This document shows, piece by piece, positions 9,963 through 20,939 of a DNA stretch of 64,000 nucleotides; positions within the stretch are counted from its first letter, which is position 1; each line of letters starts with the position of its first letter. Origin of the DNA: Ilex aquifolium (lineage: Eukaryota > Streptophyta > Magnoliopsida > Aquifoliales > Aquifoliaceae); contig OX637394.1 in assembly GCA_951799425.1 (NCBI GenBank), positions 49,603,142-49,667,141 on the forward strand, in the 5' to 3' direction. The position numbers and the translations under genes are program-made. A model generated the notes under the pieces. The model did no database searches, was not told the origin of the DNA, and saw nothing but the letters and a program-made list of their open reading frames with translations.

Positions 9963-10177
9963 CTCCGAGGTGGTGAAACGAGGTGTAGCACAATCTGGTC
10001 TGTAATCTTCTTTTTCTCTAAATTTTTATTATGCTACTCTCATTAGGGTAATAATCGAATCTTGTTATTCATGTTTATATTGTGTAATTGCAATTTATGT
10101 TGTCTACTAGTTAAACCCGAATCCAACTTTTTTATTAACTAAATTGTGTTTGAGTTGACATGCATACCCGCAGTATC

Positions 10178-10545
10178 CAATGATCAAAATATCGTTTCGA
10201 AACGATCGAAACGTCCGAGATGTTTCTGTTTTTAAGGAGACCGAAACGAATCAGTAATGAAATCGAAATTCTAATATTTCGAGATATTTCATAATATTTC
10301 AAGATGTATTATAATATTTCAATGCATTTACACAATTATTTCGGAATGTTTCAAAATATTTTAAGATACTTTAATATATTTCAATCAATGTTTTAGAAAA
10401 ATAATTTTTAAATTTTTTATTTTTTTCATTATGTTTTCGAAACGGGTCGAAATATTTTCGAAACACACCGAAACGTTTCCGTTTACTAGGTGATCGAAAT
10501 AATACACCGAAACAAAATTTTGATTTTTACCGTATCAAATAATTT
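10178..10545. mobile_element. Possible MITE with CGAAACG-rich ends
   Basis: TCAAAATATCGTTTCG on the left is mirrored by CGAAACAAAATTTTGA on the right. CGAAACG/TTTCGA motifs are repeated at both ends and near-repeats of ATAATATTTCAAGATG fill the middle. No convincing target duplication was seen, so the class is uncertain. Confidence 0.4.
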
Positions 10546-10679
10546 AACTTTCTAACCATAATATTAAATAGTGTTTTGTTAGAAAATAATAATAGTGGGC
10601 TTCGGTCCAATTTGCAAGAACCCAAGCCCAAAAGTTCCCACTACCCGGTCCCAAAACCGACAAATTCGGAGGATCCAAC

Positions 10680-11372
10680 ATTCAGTTGCACGTTCACGCT
10701 CCAACCTCGATACACACACTCAATCTCTTCCGCTTCACTATCTTCTTCCTCGCAGAGAACCCTAATCCTCAAGCGGGTAAGTTTTCACCATCTCCGAAGA
10801 CTATCTCACTACAACTAGATCACTTTTTGATATTTGACGTCTCGCATTCACCAGTTTAGTGGCCAGCCACTTCGATTTCTAGGGTTTTAGCTGGTTTTTT
10901 ATTTATGATGTTCTAATTTAATCCGCGATGTTATATTTTCCTCATAGATTTTGGAATTTCTGTTTCTCGATGCTCAATGTCAAGTATTTATTTCACTAAT
11001 TCGGTATTCTGTCGGTCTTCCGTGTTTCGATGTGGTCTATTCAAATTATTATAGGTTATCTTTTCTTTCTTCTGTTTTTTCCCAGCAAGCAAGAAGATGG
11101 CAATAGGAAATGAGTGCTTTAGTGTAGAAACTAGAAAGTCGTCCTTTCTGTTACTAGTATTCTGGTTTATTTTAGTTTATTGACACCAAGAAACGCAATA
11201 ATGTTTATCTGTCTTACTTTTCTCAGCATCCAAATGGAGCATACTAGAAAAGACGAATCTTTAGACATTCATCAATAATGGATATTCCAGCATTCTGTTT
11301 TCTTAACATATCTTTGGTTTCAATATTTATGGTACCTGTTTTCCATCCAGGTTAGTGCATTGGATCTCACCA
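10680..11372 (+). other. 5' UTR exon and leader intron of the DDL gene
   Basis: A pyrimidine-rich leader without ATG ends at a strong donor, AAGCGG|GTAAGT (10776/10777). The intron runs to TCCATCCAG (11350), after which 22 bases precede the start codon. The 5' limit near 10680 is a guess. A leader intron is common for plant housekeeping genes. Confidence 0.6.
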
Positions 11373-14300
11373 ATGGTGCGGAATGTATCTGATCATTCAG
11401 TATCTCCAGTCAGGGGACGTGGATCTCCTCGTAGGAGGAGCCCTTCTCGAAGAGAGAGATCTCCTGCTGGGCATAGGAGTTCACTCAAAACAAGCTCACC
11501 TGTTAGAGAGAAACCTTCAAGTCGCACCAGGTCCCCTAAACGCACACGGTCAAGATCTCCTGTATCTCTACCTGTGAGAGAGAAACCTTCAAGTCGTACC
11601 AAGTCACCTAAACGCGCAAAGGTGAGGTCTCCTGTTTCTCCCTTGCCCATGAGAGAGAAACCCTCAAGTCGCACCAGGTCCCCAACACTTGCAAAGTCGA
11701 GGTCTCCTGTATCTCGCTCACCTTCACCACGGACTAAAAGATTAAGGAGAACTCAAGCTGAAAGAGAGGCTGAGAGAGTGAGTGAAAGGGAGAATGAAAG
11801 AAATCATGGTAGGGGAGGTGATAGGGGTATACGTAGGGAAAGAGATCCAGACAAGGCAGTGCCTAGTGAGAGAAGGGAGCGAAGGTCAGGAAGGGATGCA
11901 GTTGATAATGGGTCTTCTAGAATGAGACATGGGCAGTCAACTTCACCATCAGATCGTCACCAAAGGAGTAGACACAAATCTCGGTCCCCTGCTGCTGCTG
12001 CTGATAACAGGACTCGTGACGAGGTGTCTGGTGATATCCACTTCTTTAACTGCCTCAATAACGTCATCTATATTTGTATAGTTAGTGTTCTTGTTAGTTT
12101 TTACATTTGAAAATCTTACCCTCATCATATTCTTATGCTAAAACACATGCATACAGTTAAGCGTTTATTTGCCATGTGTTACAAGTATTGTGTGCATTAT
12201 TGTAGTAAAAACCATATAAATAGAATTTCTTATAAAAAAAAAAGTTTTTTATCACTATTTTGTTGAAATAAAAATGAAATATGATGGATTGTAGTAACCT
12301 TTATTAACTTATTAACAGAAAAATAATGACTATTTTAGGTTATAGATTTGTAGCAAGTACATTATAAAGGTCCCTGCAATCATTCAATTTTTGTGTATTT
12401 CTGTATGAGTTTGTATGTGATTTGAAGACAGCTGGCTCACTCTTGTTATCATAGCCTCATGTTCTAATATAGTTCTTGCTTTATCAAAATGGAATTCTCT
12501 GCTCTCATAAAAAAACTGAAATGAAAATTTTGTGCCTTTTCGTGTAATGTATTGAATTTTCCATTTCTATCTTTTGCAAAGCCCCTGAATATTCTCTTTC
12601 TTGCATTTTTTGATAGTCAGAAAAAAAAAAAATTCAACTGCTAATTTATTTTGGAACATCTTTTTGTGTTTCTATCTTTTTTGTTTAAGAGAATGAAAGG
12701 TTTTCATAAATTAATATGTGAGGCATATTAGAGTTGCTTATTCCAGTATAAATGCTTAAATTGAGTATCTGACAGTTTGTTAATCTTTTCAGGTGACTAA
12801 CTCAAGGGGAGTGGAACATCGGTAAGCTGCTGCTTGAACTTTATACTTCTTATCTAGACAATCTGAAAAAAAAAAATTCACCTAGACACTCCTATATATT
12901 CAGTCTGTTTTGCTAATGAAAATATGGTATAACAAGTAATAAGTTTGGTTGCGAGCCCTCGGTGATTGAGAGGAATACACTTTTATTGATTTATAAAAAT
13001 TGATTCACTCCTCTATTCTAGTGGGAATGAGGGAACGTATTCATAGCTCTCTCCCCATAGTCCAAAAAGTGTAGGGGAGGGCATTACAATTTCGTATAAA
13101 AAAAAGCATTCGTGTCATAGGGTAAACCCTCATTCAGTGAAGGAATTAGAGAATTTAAATTACTGACTGGGGTCCTTATTTTCGAATTATTGTCATTTGC
13201 ATTTCTTTTGAAGAGGTTGATTCCTACTCAAAAGTTGTGAAATGCATTACTCACAAATGAGCATTGCTTCTAATCGGTAGTTGTTTAATATATTATTAAC
13301 TCCTCCTCAATCTAAATCCATACGAATGATTAGAAATTAGGTGCTATCATTTGCCTGATGTGTTTGTTGCACTTAATTTAAGTGTGGTTTCTTCTTATAG
13401 GTGTTTCTCCACTACGGTCCTGAATCTAAAGTTCTCCCTCTTCCTCTTTTTAATTTATTTGAATTTGTTGTGTGCTCAAATTCCACATAAGTGCTTAATT
13501 ATATGAAAATTGATTAGTTACCTTTGTTTTTCTACTTTTTCCAATTCTACGCTCCTTAATATTGCCTTTGAATTGATGTTGATCACTTGCTTGAGCAGGG
13601 ATGACGAAGATGATTCTGTATCTAAAATGAAGGCTGCTGAAGGCGCCCTAGAAGCCAAGGAAAAGGTAATACTAGCTTCTTTTGCTAAAATGGCACTGTT
13701 TCATAATCTGTTTTTGATCGGTGACTTACTTTACTCAAGAAAAAAAAAACAAAATTTCTACTTAAAAATTTTATGTGTACCTTCCTTTCACCATATTTAG
13801 GAAAAGGGATAAGCTGTGTTCATTCCCATTGCTCTTAGTTCCATACATTATCATGGTGCATGTTATGTGTTTGAATAATTGTGATTTATCCTGCAAACAG
13901 TTACTCCTCTAAATAAGCTTGTGATGACTTGAAACAGCAAAAGCCTTCATTTGAGCTGTCTGGAAAGCTTGCTGCGGAAACCAACAGAGTAAGAGGTATA
14001 TATTTCCATTCCATCTACTTCAACTTAATCAACAAAATTTTTTGCTCATTCTTTGCTTGGTTGAAGGAGATATCTCTGTCAAAACTTTCTACATATATGT
14101 TGATTTTTGGGAATTGATAAATTATGAAGTGGTTTGACCTCCTGCATTACCATATACATATTTGTGTGTGTATCTTTTGAAGTGGCCAGTGATATCTTTG
14201 GGTTTTGTTGTTCTGCCTTTCTTAATTAAATATTGCTTTATTTCAGGTGTGACACTGCTGTTCAATGAGCCACCAGATGCTCGGAAACCTGATGTAAGAT

Positions 14301-17300
14301 GGCGATTGTATGTTTTCAAGGGTGGTGAAGTGCTTAACGGTTAGTTTTTCAGTGGCCTATTCTTACTGTGTGTGTTATGATGGATATAAATTATAGGTTA
14401 ATTTCCATCCACCGTTTGTAACTTTGTATATCTTGTAATTGTTTCCTACTGCATGCCTGACATTCCTTGTGGATTTTGTTGTAAATGAAACATTCATTTG
14501 CCTTTGCTGCTGGTTGGTAATCTTAGTTGATACAGTTCTGGTTGAAATTGGATTGGTATCAAAGGCAATATTGTCAATGCATTCCAATTTTGTTTAGAAG
14601 TCAATTGCACCAACAATATGCAAGGTGGTTGGACGTAAGTTAGAACCTTTTAGTTTGGACTATTTTTACAGGTCCATACAGAAGTTAAAAGGAAATATTG
14701 ATAGAAGTTGAAAGAATTTCAAATCACAACCGGAACAAAAGAAAGGCCAATGGATCTTGTTAAAGCTCACTGTGGGTTAATGTCCCTTTCATAATTCTCA
14801 TGTGTGCTCAATATTAGTAGGATGGGAGATTCTGAGCTTTTTATTTTATCTACATATATTTTCCTATTAAATATTAAAGTATTATTTGTATATGTATGAC
14901 CATCTCCAATGGAAACCCAAACCCTTACCCAAATTTGAGTAAAAAAAAATGGTAAAAAACTTAATTTGGTATAGACCTCTCCAATGAAAAAACCCAAATT
15001 TAAAGGAAGAGAAATTCAAATTTAAATGAGGACAAATTCAAATTTAAAAGAGGGTAAAAAATGACAATTGGATCTTTAAAGGATAGTGTAATCTCACCAT
15101 GATATATTTGGATATGGATTTGAGTCTCTCTTCATTTGAGTAAAAAAAATGAGACTCCCTTCTTTTGATATAGGCATGAGTCTAGCATTAGAGAAGGTTT
15201 TTAAGAGTGTTTTATCCAAATTTAAATTTGGGTTTAAAAAAGGGTAAGGATTGGAGATGCTCTAATAAAGAGAAATGTGAGTCTAAGGACACATCCACCT
15301 GATATTTTGCCTGCATGACCAACACTTTAGGGGTATCTAACTGAATGATGGGAATAAAAGAATGAGTTATTGAGAGCTGTCTAAAAAGTTATTGGGTTAT
15401 TGAGTTATTGTACATTGGCTGCAAGTCATGTGAAAACCATATGAATCTTTGAGAACAGCAGAAAAATGCATGATGAATGTAGATGTTCACATGCTCATCA
15501 ATCCTGCAAGCAGTGTGGATTTATAACAAATGAAGCCAATATTTATTCATCAATTTCATGGACATAGAACTTGTGTAAGCTTGGGCTAGGGTAGATCGAT
15601 TGTGTAGAAGACTAGATGAACATGTGTTGGTTTCTCATTTTTTAATTAAGCTGTTAAAAACAATGTCCAAAGCATGACAGACATACGAAGTGATGATATC
15701 TCTTTGCATTAAGATGGACTTTCCTGAAACATTGAAAGGCTGATGTAAGATCTGGTAGTTGCTGCTGGTTGGCTGGATTCGGTTGAAAACATGTGAAGGT
15801 TCCCCTGTTTTTCATCACCCTCCTTGAAAAGGCAGCTGTCGTTTAGCATATCTAAGATGGTCCATATAACAGATGTTATCAGACATCAGCTTGCTTACCA
15901 ACTGTGCTTGGTACCCTGGCTAGACGTTGGTTTTACCACAAACACAAACACGTCTCCCATCTTATCTTTAGCTCATCACTGTATAAATTGACATTTTTTT
16001 TTAATCAGCAGCTCTAATTAAATTAATTAACCATTGGGAAGATAAAAGATTTAATAAAAGGAAGCTCATGTTCCCTATGTGTTGTGTCGTATACTCTAAA
16101 TGCCAGTCTTTATTGTAATAAACATTTACAACATCTGCATTCTCATCGAGGAAGTACCCAACGACCTTGAATGATTATGTGCATGAAATTTGATCTTCTA
16201 GAAAGAAAATTACCTGAAATTTTACTAAAGTTATATGATGCGACTCAACACCCATCTATTATGATCTCATTATACTTCGGTTGTTGCAGATGAAGCCTAT
16301 CAGGTTGTGTCAATTGTGTGTTTACATGTGCAGAATGGTTTTAATGATAACTCATATGACTGGATATATAACCTGCATAGTGTATTATGAGAGCCTTCAT
16401 GTGAGTTTGAGTCACTCCAATCACAAAGCATTTGACTGGTATTTTGTATTCAGGTCATTTTGGAGCAAGAAGGCTTTGTTGGTAACGGTTGCCTGTCATC
16501 CCTGGTCACCATTTGTGAATTGTGACTTAATGTTTTCCCCTTTTTACTTTTTCTTGGTTGTTGATGGCTTTCAGCTTAATTTGGATATTAGCATTTTTTG
16601 CACTATGTTTGCCTTATTATATTGGGTTTGTGAGAAGAATATGACTATTAAAGTTCATAATTTGGTCCTTAATTCACAATGTGCTTCTAAGAAGGAGATC
16701 TGATCAACAGAGCCTCTATATGTACATCGTCAAAGCTGTTACCTCTTTGGGAGAGAAAGGAGGGTAGCAGACATCCCTACGGACCACCCATCTTGCAGCA
16801 AACAACATGCTGTCCTTCAATACCGGTAAAACCATTTTATGAACTTTTGTTTGGTGATTCATGTTATGGGATCTGATGATACTTAAATTGTTCATGCTTT
16901 ACTTTATCTAATTTGTTTTTCCTTCTAATTTTTTCTTTGTTGTCAGGCAAGTAGAGAAGGAGCAACCTGACGGCATGTTGTCGAAGCAAGTAAGGTAAGA
17001 CTATGGCTCTAAGCTAACCTATGTTACTTTCATGAGTTGGGATGGATGTCTTGATTCCAAATCTGATTATTTTGCATTTGCATTTTTTGTCCACCATACT
17101 AGGCCTTACGTAATGGATCTTGGAAGCACAAATGGAACTTTTATTAATGTAAGCAATTTGTTGCGATACCTCGTTCCCATTAATTGCTGTCTTGTTTATT
17201 TGTGCAGGTGCTACAAATGAGATGAAACTTTATTGCTATGCCATAATTTGATGGTTTAACATTTGCTATTGCATTTGCAGGATATTCGGGTTGAACCTCA

Positions 17301-19343
17301 GCGTTATTATGAACTTCTTGAGAAAGACACCATCAAATTTGGTAATAGTAGGTAGGCAATACACTACATGTCATTTGTTCTTTAAAACTTGGAGCTTCTC
17401 AATTTTCCCATTTATTAACTTGGAGTCAATGTCTTTTTCGTAACTTGTATCATATTCATATGCCTTTGGTCCCAAATGCAATTGGCACAATGACTGCTCT
17501 GTTGGGCATGAGCTTATCTGTTATCCTATTTCTCTTCCATGTCGCTTGATCAGACCCCTATGATCTGCCAGATCGTTTTTCATCTTTGAAATCATCTCAA
17601 CCATTGGTACGGATATATCGAAAACCACCCACTTTCACCAAAGAGGCGGTTTTTTAGTGGAGTGGTCTTTAATGAACCATCAAAATTCTCAAGTGCCTCT
17701 TGCCTTCTCAAGCTGTCAAACCTTTTTTTACAACCCTACCCATCCTTTGGAAAATTCCTCCTACTTACCATGAATCCTCAGCTTTTTTGCATTCTGTTGG
17801 ATCTTCTTGTAAAAAAGGAAAAAAAAAAAAAAGTGCTGTAGGATTTTGGCCGTTCTGATTTAAGTATGTTCTTTTGATAAGATGTTTGCTGTATAGCATA
17901 TATCTTTATCTTCAATGCTCTTACATGTAATGACTTCTCTTGCACCTTTGTTGGAAACATGCCCTTTTTTTTTTATCGGATTCTCATTTTGTCCTTTGGG
18001 TTTCTCCTGACTTTTTGGATTTGTGGTTCATGTTTTCTTCTTGCCGTCATATTTTTGTCTTCCTTTGTCTCGATTATGGGTAAGTTTGCTTTTTTTCTTT
18101 CTTAATTATGTAATGGCAAAAGTTTGTCCATTGGCGGAAAGGATTTGTTTTGGTGACTAGATTGTCCTTTTGACTTGATGATATTTGGTGATCCAAATTT
18201 TTGAGATATATCTTTTGATGTTCGCATTTCAAAGTTGTCATATTTTGCTGCAAAGGCTACCCTCAAAATGGTGATCATAGTTGACATTGAATGGAAGATC
18301 AACATGTGCAAAAAAAAAAAATGGAAGATCAACTGCTTTTGTTGTGAGTAGGCTTGTCAATGGACCGGATTTCAACCCGAATCCGATCCAAATCCGTTTA
18401 AGGGGATATGGATCATATTTTCAATCCATTAATTCGATCCAATTAGAGTTGTATAAGCGGATTCGGATATGAATTTATAATAATCAGATCCGTCATAAAT
18501 CCGATCTGAATAAAAAAATATATTATGTAAATAAATATCACACATATATTATACTTATACCGGAAAATTAGAAAAAAATAGAGTGAATATCACAAATGTA
18601 TGACCCATTTTTTTCATTTTTATTTTGTTTCCCTTTCTTGTTTGATTTTCCCTTTTGCTTTTGCTTTTGCTTTTACTTCAATATTTCATTTTTCCTTCTT
18701 TTTTTAGTTCATTATCAAAATTCTTATTGTTAATTTTTTGGTGTACATGTGTTTTTTGTGGTAATCGGATCGAATTGGCAAAAACTTATATCGGATTCGG
18801 ATTCGGAGATAGGCCAATCCGGTCCATATCCGATTTGTTGACAAGCCTAGTTGTGAGGTACCGGATTGTTAGCATAATGGGAGACGTGGTTAATAAGCAA
18901 TTAATTAGTTAAATCACTTCTCTTCATGCCATAAAATGTGTTAAAGACAGCATGTAACTACTGCAAGCTAGCAGTATTGTCAGCACTTTGCATCTGTAGA
19001 TTATAGGGAGTGTTCATTGGGGTTCTCGAGGATGCAGTCGCGGTATGTGTTGGTTTCTTCTTGTTCTTCTGCATCATCACAAGCATTTTCCTTTGATTCT
19101 GCATTGAACATTCATTCTTTGTAAATATTTTTCTCTGGTTACTTGTCTTGTGAAATATGCTAAATGACTTCCTGAAAAAAAAGTGTATATGCGATTTATG
19201 ATTTATATGCTGTATTATGATTTCTAGTTCTTGCCTCTTTTCTTATAACTATTCTTTTTTCCCCCGATATTTTTTCAAATTTTTGGTATGCTGTGTTATG
19301 CAGCCGAGAGTATGTACTACTGCACGAGAATTCAGCTGGATGA
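11373..19343 (+). CDS. DDL: DAWDLE / SNIP1-type FHA-domain protein (ten coding exons)
   Basis: DDL binds Dicer-like 1 and promotes processing of microRNA precursors in the nucleus. Coding exons: 11373-12023, 12793-12821, 13599-13665, 13938-13995, 14247-14339, 16711-16825, 16947-16994, 17103-17148, 17281-17351, 19304-19343. All have GT-AG borders and the phase closes to a 405-residue protein. Residues 1-215 are an Arg/Ser-rich tail with three tandem ~25-residue units (REKPSSRTRSPKR and variants), then SPSPRTKRLRR as in the Arabidopsis protein. KPSFELSGKLAAETNRVRG (251-269) leads into the FHA domain (about 285-400) with its phosphopeptide-binding residues: LFGRERR (311-317), CSKQHA (328-333) and LGSTNGTFIN (360-369). 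The end is SREYVLLHENSAG. Intron 5 (2.4 kb) holds a MITE and the last intron a hAT MITE. The start is the first ATG after the leader. Confidence 0.93.
11498..11722 (+). repeat. ~75-bp coding tandem repeat in the DDL Arg/Ser tail, three copies
   Basis: Copies encode VREKPSSRTRSPKR, VREKPSSRTKSPKR and MREKPSSRTRSPTL, each followed by a KVRSPVS-like stretch. The DNA (GAGAGAAACCTTCAAGTCGCACC) is nearly identical between copies, so the expansion is recent compared with the rest of the gene. Confidence 0.8.
14898..15262. mobile_element. MITE with GAGCATCTCCAA ends (in DDL intron)
   Basis: The left end GACCATCTCCAATGG is mirrored by GGATTGGAGATGCTC. AAATTTAAATTTGGGT-type sequence recurs at both ends. 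A relative is at 49117-49442. The target duplication is unclear, so the superfamily is not assigned. Confidence 0.7.
18349..18849. mobile_element. hAT-type MITE, 501 bp, perfect 8-bp duplication (in last DDL intron)
   Basis: The ends TAGGCTTGTCAA and TTGACAAGCCTA are exact inverted copies. The flanks are GTTGTGAG on both sides (18341-18348 and 18850-18857). The interior repeats CGGATTCGGAT and its complement near each end. No coding capacity. Confidence 0.93.
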
Positions 19344-19769
19344 TGCTTATTTAATGGCTGCTTGAGCATGATCCTCTTCCTTGTTGGCATGGAAGAGATG
19401 CACATGTCATTTGGAGAAATTGACATTTGTTGGAGTATTATGCAAGGTACGGTATCTAAGCATGGAACATGTTCCAAGTGTCCATTTTGCAATTATTTGG
19501 CTGGAGCTACAAGTGTTCACTTAGTTCCATCTGAATAGAGAGAAATGTTGGTTTTTCTGCAGTTTGCGTTGCTTTTGTACCTTCTGAATTTATAGCATGG
19601 CCAGTCCTGTGTAAATTAATTACTAGTAACTATTTGAGGTTTTTATATTATAAAGAGCAGGATTCTTATGAATCTCTTGTCAAAGTTGTCAACTCAACTG
19701 GTTTACCATGCAATTTTATCCTGACATGAAGCGACCCAGCTTGAAAATTTCTAGATGAATGTGGGCAAC

Positions 19770-19820
<51 letters not shown>

Positions 19821-20939
19821 GCGCGCACACACTCACAGAGGAGGAGCGAAGAGTAAAATGATGATTTATTCCGTATTATGTCTTCCATTCGTTGCTTGGA
19901 ACCAAGTTGACACTTCTTAGATGAAGTGATGTTAATTATGTGGTTGAGACTGGCTAGTTTAGCATCCAGTGGCTTCTAAACTTGTGATGAGATTATTTGA
20001 TTGACTTGCTGCAATACTAATGAGTTTCACTTTTTTCGGGTACTTGGAAGAAATTCTTCACCTGGGCCAGGGTTAGCAATTTTGAGTGACTGAGTGGAAT
20101 TCCATGCTATGGCTTTTAATAATGAATTTGTTGGCATGTTTATTAAGTGCAGTACCTCCTCATGACCTTATTTATTCGATTTGTTTGTTATTGACTTTTG
20201 GACCTTGGGGGCGAGCATGTTCATCTATTTTTTTTGGTTCAACGGTCAGGGAGTGGAATATCTATTAATGGCTTATATTTTGTGTCTCTTGTGAATTACA
20301 AGAAAAATGGTTGGAGATTTCAGTTTTGTGGGATATGGGCAAATCGATTTTGAGCAGTAGAGTGGAACACTATGAGGTCAGATATAGAGCGATGACAAAT
20401 GTGTTCATCCGTGAAAGCGGTGAGTCAAAGATTCAATTCTAAGAATAAAAGTCTTTATCTTCTAGATTCCAATTTTTTTGTGTTGGGCACGGGTGGTTGT
20501 TAGTTATTAATAACACCAACATTCTCCCTCAAAATTTCCACCTTCGCCACTGCTTGGAGCAAAAGTTTTCAAATTTTAACTCAAAATTGGCCAACTTTTT
20601 AAGGAAAATCGGATTGATTTGGATTTTTCATAAAGGCAAGGCCAAAGACACTATATTGAATTCAACTCAACTATAACAAAGTTTCGTCCCCATAATTTTG
20701 GGATTGATTACATGAGTCGTGTTTAGCAATGGCACTATGCTATTCAAACAAATTTAGTAAGGAGAGATACACTTTTTTCTCCTCGTACACACAGTTTACT
20801 ATAGGAAAAAAAAAACAATTACCTAAATGAATATAGCGACGTCAATTCATCATTCTCTCTCTCTCTCTCTCTCTTCCTTTTGTTTTTGGGGGCTATTTAC
20901 AAAACAAGTTGGGTTGAGTATAATAATAAAAAAAAAAAA
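19344..20939. other. DDL 3' region and intergenic spacer
   Basis: It begins with the presumed DDL 3' UTR; no poly(A) site was assigned. It holds a (CA)n microsatellite at 19773-19816 and a (CT)n at 20854-20874. No gene was recognised. The two gene models converge here: DDL reads rightwards and the GTPase gene ends at 20940. Confidence 0.5.
19773..19816. repeat. (CA)n microsatellite, 22 units
   Basis: Uninterrupted CA dinucleotide run of about 44 bases in the DDL/GTPase spacer. Confidence 0.98.

Noticed and set aside
11355..11372. Upstream extension of DDL starting at GTG
   Set aside because: There is no ATG in the leader before 11373. GTG starts are not expected for nuclear plant genes.
16281..16703. 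140-codon open frame between DDL exons
   Set aside because: It lies inside the 2.4-kb intron between exons that join in phase, and its translation resembles no protein I know.
19007..19122. Frame after TTATAG|GGAG as the DDL terminal exon
   Set aside because: It keeps the phase but encodes RECSLGFS. The true exon at 19304 encodes REYVLLHENSAG in the same phase and matches the family.
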